From Dendrobium chrysotoxum (Eukaryota; Streptophyta; Magnoliopsida; Asparagales; Orchidaceae): a stretch of DNA of 64,000 nt. Where the stretch lies: NCBI GenBank assembly GCA_019925795.1, contig CM034312.1:28299914-28363913 (forward strand), in the 5' to 3' direction. Below, piece after piece: positions 58,681 to 64,000 of this stretch. The stretch's first letter is position 1. Each line of letters starts with the position of its first letter. The position numbers and the translations under genes are program-made. The notes below the pieces were generated by a model that saw only the letters and a program-made list of their open reading frames with translations, did not search any database and was not told where the DNA came from.

Positions 58681-58933
58681 CCTTCCTCACTTTAAAAAGT
58701 GATTTCTACATTTAAACCTATAAACAAAAAATTGCAACAACATATATATTCCACAAAATTAACAATTACACAAAGCAGAAGAGCATCAACGAGATAAGGA
58801 AAACTTAAACATGTATAAATAAACATATATAAGGAAAGTGTCATAAACAAATAACTAAACATGTTCAAACAGTAAATAGATCAATTTGTCCGAAAAACAC
58901 ATAAAAACATATGTCCACATCAGTTAATAATGT
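58681..58933 (-). other. Spacer between CACTA subterminal region and TNPA-like gene
   Basis: AT-rich 3' flank of the TNPA-like gene with several aaaca words; probably holds its polyadenylation region. Nothing else seen. Confidence 0.5.
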
Positions 58934-60563
58934 CTACTCTGATTCAGTTTCATCCTCAGCTGTACTTCTACCACTACTCATCTGCTCCCTCATCTTTCTC
59001 ATTTCTTCTAACATTTGAGCTTGCTGCTGCTGTATCTACATCTGCTGCTGCTGCATTTGCATCTGCCAATCAGCTTGGGCTTTCCGTACCTGTTCTAGCT
59101 CAGCTGTGAGGGCAGCTATCTGTTGGGTATATAAAGATTCCTGGGTACTCAATGAAAAACTACCCCCACTAGATGACTGCCCTTCATATGCATAGGCCTG
59201 CGAGCCTAACCCATATACTCTGCCATGCTGCATTCCTCCTACCGCTTGCGACCAAGTGCGGTAGTCAGAATAGTCTGTTGATCCAGCAGAAGAACCTTCT
59301 CCTGCTGCAGCCTGACTCTCTCGAAGCCGTGTATAGTCCTCCTATGAAAGTTAATAAAAAGTTATGCTATTTACACATAATATCACCAAAATTAACATAT
59401 ACTTACATAGGCTCTCCTAGCACGCTCGTCAATCCATTGTTGGTCCTCCTGCCGCTTGTGGGTATGACTATGCAATTCAACATGAGTCGGTTCTCTACCC
59501 AGCACTTGTTTCTGTAATAGACATATATTAGTATTCTGAATAAAGTAAATTATTAAAAGATTTTAAAATTTCTTACCAAATATCTTCTGCGCTCAGTATG
59601 AGGAACAGAACCACCTGTATGAAGGGAACTACCCAAGCCCCCAACATCAGAAGCTCTATTCTGTCTATTTTGATCTCTTCTTCTGGTATAATCTGGGCTT
59701 CCTCAAGCACTGCTCAACTCTGCCCATACACCCTCACCAATCCAGAGAGGTCGCTGGCCTGACTTTCTAATATCAGTAAACATGTCTCGCATACGAGTCG
59801 AGCCACGCTTCTCAAAGTTCTTTCTGATTTTATCATTATGTTGGGGAAGCCAACAAAAATCTTTCTGCAATTAAACACATACAAGAATGAATAATTATTT
59901 GTTTTTGGTTTATAAATATTAGATATAATAAAAAAAAATTATATAATAACATACCTCAAACTCTCTAAACCACATATCCCGAACTTCTTTTGGGACTTTC
60001 TTCCAAGAAATATAGGGAGCATCGTATCTGCTCCATATTATGTCCCGGATTTTATGCGTAGGATCTTTTGACAGATGAAACCTGAAAGCAATATGTTAGT
60101 CAAAAAAACTAATTCAATTCTATTTACATGACTGAAATAAAATTAGTACTTACGTGTCACCGTCAGGTTCAATCAACATGCGACCCTCTGTCGCCTCCAC
60201 TGCTGCAGCTGGGCAGGAAGGTCCGGCTGTAGCGGGCTGAGGTGGTGTTGTAGCGGGCTGAGGTGGTGGTGGGACATATGACGGATATGGAGGATGTGCA
60301 CCATAATAAAGTGGGGGTGGGTAATAGGGGTAGAAAGGAGTGGTCTGTGTAAGGTCTGGTGAAGGTAAGTGTGGTTCTGGTGAGTAGAACTGTGGGCTAC
60401 TGGCTGCAGGAGTAGGTAAAGGCGGGCTAGGCTGACTCTGAGTAGCAGGCTGAGATGAAGAGGTGCCCTCAGTACGTGCAGGCCTGCTAACAGCAGCCTT
60501 CTTGCTGCGCCTACCAAATATATTCTTGATCAGTCCTCTCTGACGGTCATCACCTTAAGCCAT
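58934..60563 (-). pseudogene. CACTA TNPA-like gene (Transposase_24 domain), five exons
   Basis: Exons inferred from gt/ag borders: 60563-60154, 60081-59955, 59864-59577, 59511-59407 and 59341-58934. Exon 1 starts MA, then TAA, then GDDRQRGLIKNIFGRR, and is Pro/Gln/Ser-rich (PFYPYYPPPLYYGAH). Exons 2-3 carry the conserved domain (ISWKKVPKEVRDMWFREFE, DFCWLPQHNDKIRKNFEK, RMRDMFTDIRKSG, PLWIGEGVW). Exon 4 has KRQEDQQWIDERARRAY; exon 5 ends in a Gln-rich coiled coil (IAALTAELEQVRKAQADW) and ETESE. Three in-frame stops (60555-60557; near 59680; 59036) each fit a CAA, CGA or CAG codon after C-to-T change. TNPA-type proteins bind subterminal repeats and aid excision. Confidence 0.85.
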
Positions 60564-60731
60564 CTGCATAAATATTAAAAAATATTAATAACAGATATTA
60601 TGCCAAAAAATGTATAAAATATCACAGGAATTAAATAAATGCAAGTACAAAAAACTTTTAAATATAAAATAACACAATAAATAAGTAAATAGAAATACAA
60701 AAATTTTATACTTAGTCCAAATTCATTTACC
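60564..60731 (-). other. Short intergenic spacer of the CACTA element
   Basis: AT-rich, about 170 bp between the end of the TNP2-like gene and the start of the TNPA-like gene. No distinct promoter motif can be picked out with confidence. Confidence 0.5.
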
Positions 60732-63700
60732 TTATGTTGATTCACTTTCATATGATGAAACTTCTGTACCACTGTCAGACTCGTCATGAATGTCCTCTAT
60801 ATTTAAATCCACTTCCTCTAACTGCAACTCACTCTCAGTAGTTATAATTTGATCGTCCACATCGTTAGAAACATCTTGTATGTTTGACATAAACTCTTCT
60901 TGATGTGCTGGTGGTATTGAAGTAGTCTTTTCAATAACTCCCTTGGGTTTGGTCTTCATAACTACGAGCCAATCTTGTTTACCTCGTACTCTACTCGGGT
61001 AGTTAGCAAAATAGACTTGGTGCGCCTGACTAGCAATGATGAATGGGTCATACTTTGAATATTTTCTACCCCGTTTGACTTCTGTTATACCATACAAAGG
61101 ATGTATTCTTGTACCTTTATTCTTTACTGGATCAAACCACTCACAATTGAATAGATACACATTATTACCAACACCAGGATATTCCAACTGTAATATTTCT
61201 TCTAATACCCCGTAATACTCAGACTCATCACCTGTATGGGTATTCCCTCTAACACATACACTAAAATTATCTATTTTTCTATCTTCACACCAATATTTTG
61301 TTTGGAATTTATAACCATTAACTAAGAAATTTTGATAACACTTTACCGCTCTATTTGATCCCCAAGCTAGATCAAGTAGTCCATGATATTGCAAATTACT
61401 ACCTTCAGCGTGGACCTAGTTATTAGATAAAGTATGTCATTAGTATGCTTAATAATTAAATAAAGATATATTAATTAAAATGAATTGTCAAAATATGTAC
61501 CGCATTTTTAAACCAAATAGGAAAATGTGTTTCCACTATCTTCTGGACTTCTACTTGTTCTGTTGTATTCAATCCATCAATGAAACTCCTGTAAATATTA
61601 AGGTTTAGATTTAATGAAAGTGTGAATAACAAATTTATGAGCATGCTTATTCAAACTTACTCGAGATATGGCTCAACTTCATCACAGTTAAGCAAGACAT
61701 ATAAAGTGGCAACTCGCATCTCTTTATCAGTCAAATAGCGTATGGTACTAGCGCCTACGGGTTCACCACTGCCGTTGAAAATAGATAAATTTGATGATTG
61801 ACCCACTTTTTCAGGTGCAGTGCTCTGACTTGATTGTGACCTTGTTTCAAAGTAATACGAGCAGAACTAAGTTGTCTCGTACATTAAATATGCTTCGCAT
61901 ATTGAGCCTTCAGGATGCGCTTTATTCTTAGCAGTCTTCTTAAGTTTATTTAAGTATCTCTCAAAAGGATACATCCACTGATACTGAATTGGTCCACCGA
62001 CTCTAGCTTCATATGGTAAATATAATGGCAGATGCTCCATAGAGTCAAAGAAAGCTGGAGGAAATATCTTCTCAAGTTTACACAGAATAAACGGGATATG
62101 CTGCACCATAAGAATAAGTTACTCTATATTTAATTTTGAAGAGCATAAATTTTTGAAGAAGATACTCAGCTCGATCAAGGGCTTCAAAATTTGATCCGGC
62201 AGATAACTAAAGGCAGTTGGCAACAGACATTGCATGAAGATATGACAGTCATGACTCTTCATACCAAATAATCTCCCAGTTCTAATGTCAACACATCTGC
62301 TTAGATTTGAAGAATATCCATCAAGTACACGTAAACTCTTCACCCATTCACAAACAGCACGTCTCTGTTCTAAAGTCAAAGTGAATGGAGCTTTTGGTTT
62401 GAAATATTTTCCACTTCCACCATCCCTCATTTCTAATGCTTTTCTCCTACAAATCTCCTTTAAGTCCATCCTTGCTTTTATGTTGTCTTTGGATTTATCT
62501 TTGATATCCATAACTGTATTGAATATATTATCAAAGACATTTTTCTCTATATGCATCACATCTAAGTTATGTCTGATCAAGTTTGTCCTCCAATATGGTA
62601 ATATCCAAAAAATACTTTTCTTAGTCCAATTGTGGTTGACACCATATCCTGGCAATTTGTAATCAGCTAATGATGGAGATTCCACTACTGTGGGGCTGGA
62701 GCTGACTCTTTCAAATATTTCTTCACTAGTTAATCTAGGAGGAGGCAGTGACGTTACCATTTTATTCTTGAAAAAACTATCCTTATTTCGCCTGAAAGGA
62801 TGATCAGTAGGTAAGAACATGCGATGACAGTCAAACCAGGTGTTCTTTCCTCCGTGCTTTAAAGTGAATGACTTTATATTTTCCATACAAAGTGGACAAG
62901 CTAATTTTCCAAAAGTGTTCCAACCTGAGAGCATACCGTATGTGGGAAAATCACCAATTATCCAAAGTAATGCTGCCCTCATAATGAAGTTCTATTTGGT
63001 GGAGATGTCATATGTACTTATTCCCTCTTCCCATAATAGATTTAAATCATCAATTAACGGTTGCAAGAAACATCGATCTTTGCTTTTGGATTATGTGGCC
63101 CTGGAATGATAAGCGTCAGAAACATATAAGGAGTAGTCATACACATCTCTGGTGGAAGATTATATGGTGTGAGTATGACGGGCCAACATGAGTAAGGTGA
63201 AGCAGACTGGCTAAATGGAGTGAAACCATCTGCGCATAAACCTAATCTTATATTTCTTGATTCTGAGGCGAATGTGGGATATGTACGATCAAAATGTTTC
63301 CAGGCATCTACTTCTGATGGATGTGTAATAAACCCTTCATGTGAGATATATTCTTTATGCCATCTCATATGTTCAGCAGATCTCATTGATGCATATAATC
63401 ATTGCAGTCTAGGAATAATGGGTAAGTAAAATAACCTGCTAGCTGCTACATCCTTCAGCTTTCTTTTCGTGATAGATTTTTGTTTAAATCTCGGTGCGTT
63501 GCAATGATGGCATGCAATCTCTGATTGGAAATGTTTGTAGAATAACATGCAACCGTTGACACAACAATCTATCTTTTTGTATGTCAAACCAAGCTTCGAA
63601 ACTAACTTCTTAGTCCGATATAAATCTGTGGGAATTATGTTATCTGCTGGATTGGTTTCTTTAAGCAGTCCAATAAATTGATTAAAACAATCACGGGGGA

Positions 63701-64000
63701 CATTATATTCTTCCTTGATACTTAACATCTTAAGAGCAACGAATAACTCTGAGTGAGTGGTGCAACCTGACCATATTGGTTGTTGGGAAGCATGCAATAA
63801 ATCATAAAAATATTGTGCTTCTTTATTCGGTGACTCTTCTGTATATTTCTCAAATTGTGCTCCACTTGCATTATGAATTAAGTCCTCAATATTAGGTATG
63901 ATATGCTCTTCATCATCTCTAGTAGCACTTGTCGATGGGCAGCATCGAGAATCCAAATGTGGTTCGTACTCACCATGAAAAGTCCAATACTAGTAATCTG
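60732..64000 (-). pseudogene. CACTA TNP2-like transposase (Transposase_21, DUF4218, DUF4216), partial
   Basis: Coding runs in from the right edge (FHGEYEPHL). Exon a, 64000-61661, has the Transposase_21 region (CCVNGCMLFYKHF, SEVDAWKHFDRTYPTFASE, RLGLCADGFTPFSQSASPYS, LTPYNLPPEMCM, DFPTYGMLSGW, CPLCMENIKSFTLKHGGK), then DUF4218 (LCKLEKIFPPAFFDSMEHL, YQWMYPFERYLNKLKK). Short exon b is 61588-61501. Exon c, 61415-60732, holds DUF4216 (NFSVCVRGNTHTGDESEYYG, NVYLFNCEWFDP). The splice sites keep the frame. Stops at 63399 (TGA), 62992 (TAG), 62119 (TAA) and 61867 (TAG), and a 1-bp deletion near 63070, inactivate it. The enzyme would cut at the CACTA ends. Confidence 0.92.

Larger units (their letters stand above)
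58236..64000 (-). mobile_element. CACTA (En/Spm) transposon, one end and both genes
   Basis: The terminal inverted repeat starts cactacaggaaaaacagct at 58236, the plant CACTA signature, and is followed by GC-rich subterminal repeats. Two minus-strand genes follow, a Transposase_24-type (58934-60563) and a TNP2-like transposase (60732 to beyond 64000), as in autonomous elements. The other end lies to the right of the window, so the 3-bp target duplication (left candidate cct, 58233-58235) cannot be verified. It interrupts a FAR1-like remnant. Confidence 0.93.

Noticed and set aside
1..64000. tRNA, rRNA or microRNA genes
   Set aside because: No cloverleaf-like or rRNA-like sequence recognised; inverted repeats present are explained by LTR palindromes, CACTA ends or rearrangement arms.

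Overview
The window is plant nuclear DNA, most likely from an angiosperm with a large, repeat-rich genome. The evidence is the mix of element families: long-LTR Ty1/Copia elements primed by initiator tRNA-Met, Tat/Ogre-like Ty3/Gypsy, RTE and L1 LINEs, a MULE-like FAR1/Ulp1 remnant, and a CACTA (En/Spm) transposon with TNP2-like and Transposase_24-type genes. I see no convincing host gene, rRNA, tRNA or CRISPR array. Nearly every coding region is broken. Most nonsense changes look like CAG/CAA/CGA or TGG codons hit by C-to-T (or G-to-A) change, as expected for long-methylated transposons.

Layout. 1-1898 is the 3' end of a Copia element whose body lies outside the window. 1899-6637 is a Gypsy-type LTR fragment containing a three-level tandem repeat and a TTGACC-rich stretch. 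It abuts a minus-strand Tat/Ogre-like Gypsy gag-protease body (12302 down to 6640), leader repeats, a primer binding site (14003-14024) and the Gypsy LTR (14034 onward). A complete 11.9-kb Copia element (16118-28043, target duplication GGCCA) sits inside that LTR. The LTR resumes at 28049 and is hit again by a solo Copia-type LTR (29536-31367, duplication CTTGA). After a GC-rich patch and AT-rich DNA, an almost full-length RTE LINE (34875-38040) has a 20-bp target duplication. 38061-40141 is a rearranged zone with a 490-bp direct duplication and an inverted repeat. 40848-47010 is a three-level nest: L1 endonuclease fragment, containing a Copia-type solo LTR (41402-46827, GCTTA), containing a Gypsy solo LTR (about 41666-45845). 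50740-53000 holds a minus-strand Gypsy RNase H-integrase remnant. Then follow a 5'-truncated RTE copy (54441-54680), the 5' half of another L1 (54955-56765), an Ulp1-like protease remnant facing a FAR1-like transposase remnant, and a CACTA element inserted into the latter (58236 to beyond the window end).

The most interesting structure is in the Copia family. Each LTR (107-1898, 16118-18002, 26189-28043) carries about eight pairs of 15-bp imperfect palindromes (type atcgtcctagacgat). The two members of a pair are almost always 21 bp apart, and pairs recur every ~95-120 bp, just upstream of a TATA-like tatttaag. The same array plus a tatttaaa box occurs inside the element at 24285-24726, directly upstream of a third ORF (24789-25924). 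This suggests a second, LTR-like promoter serving an accessory gene. That is an inference from sequence layout alone.
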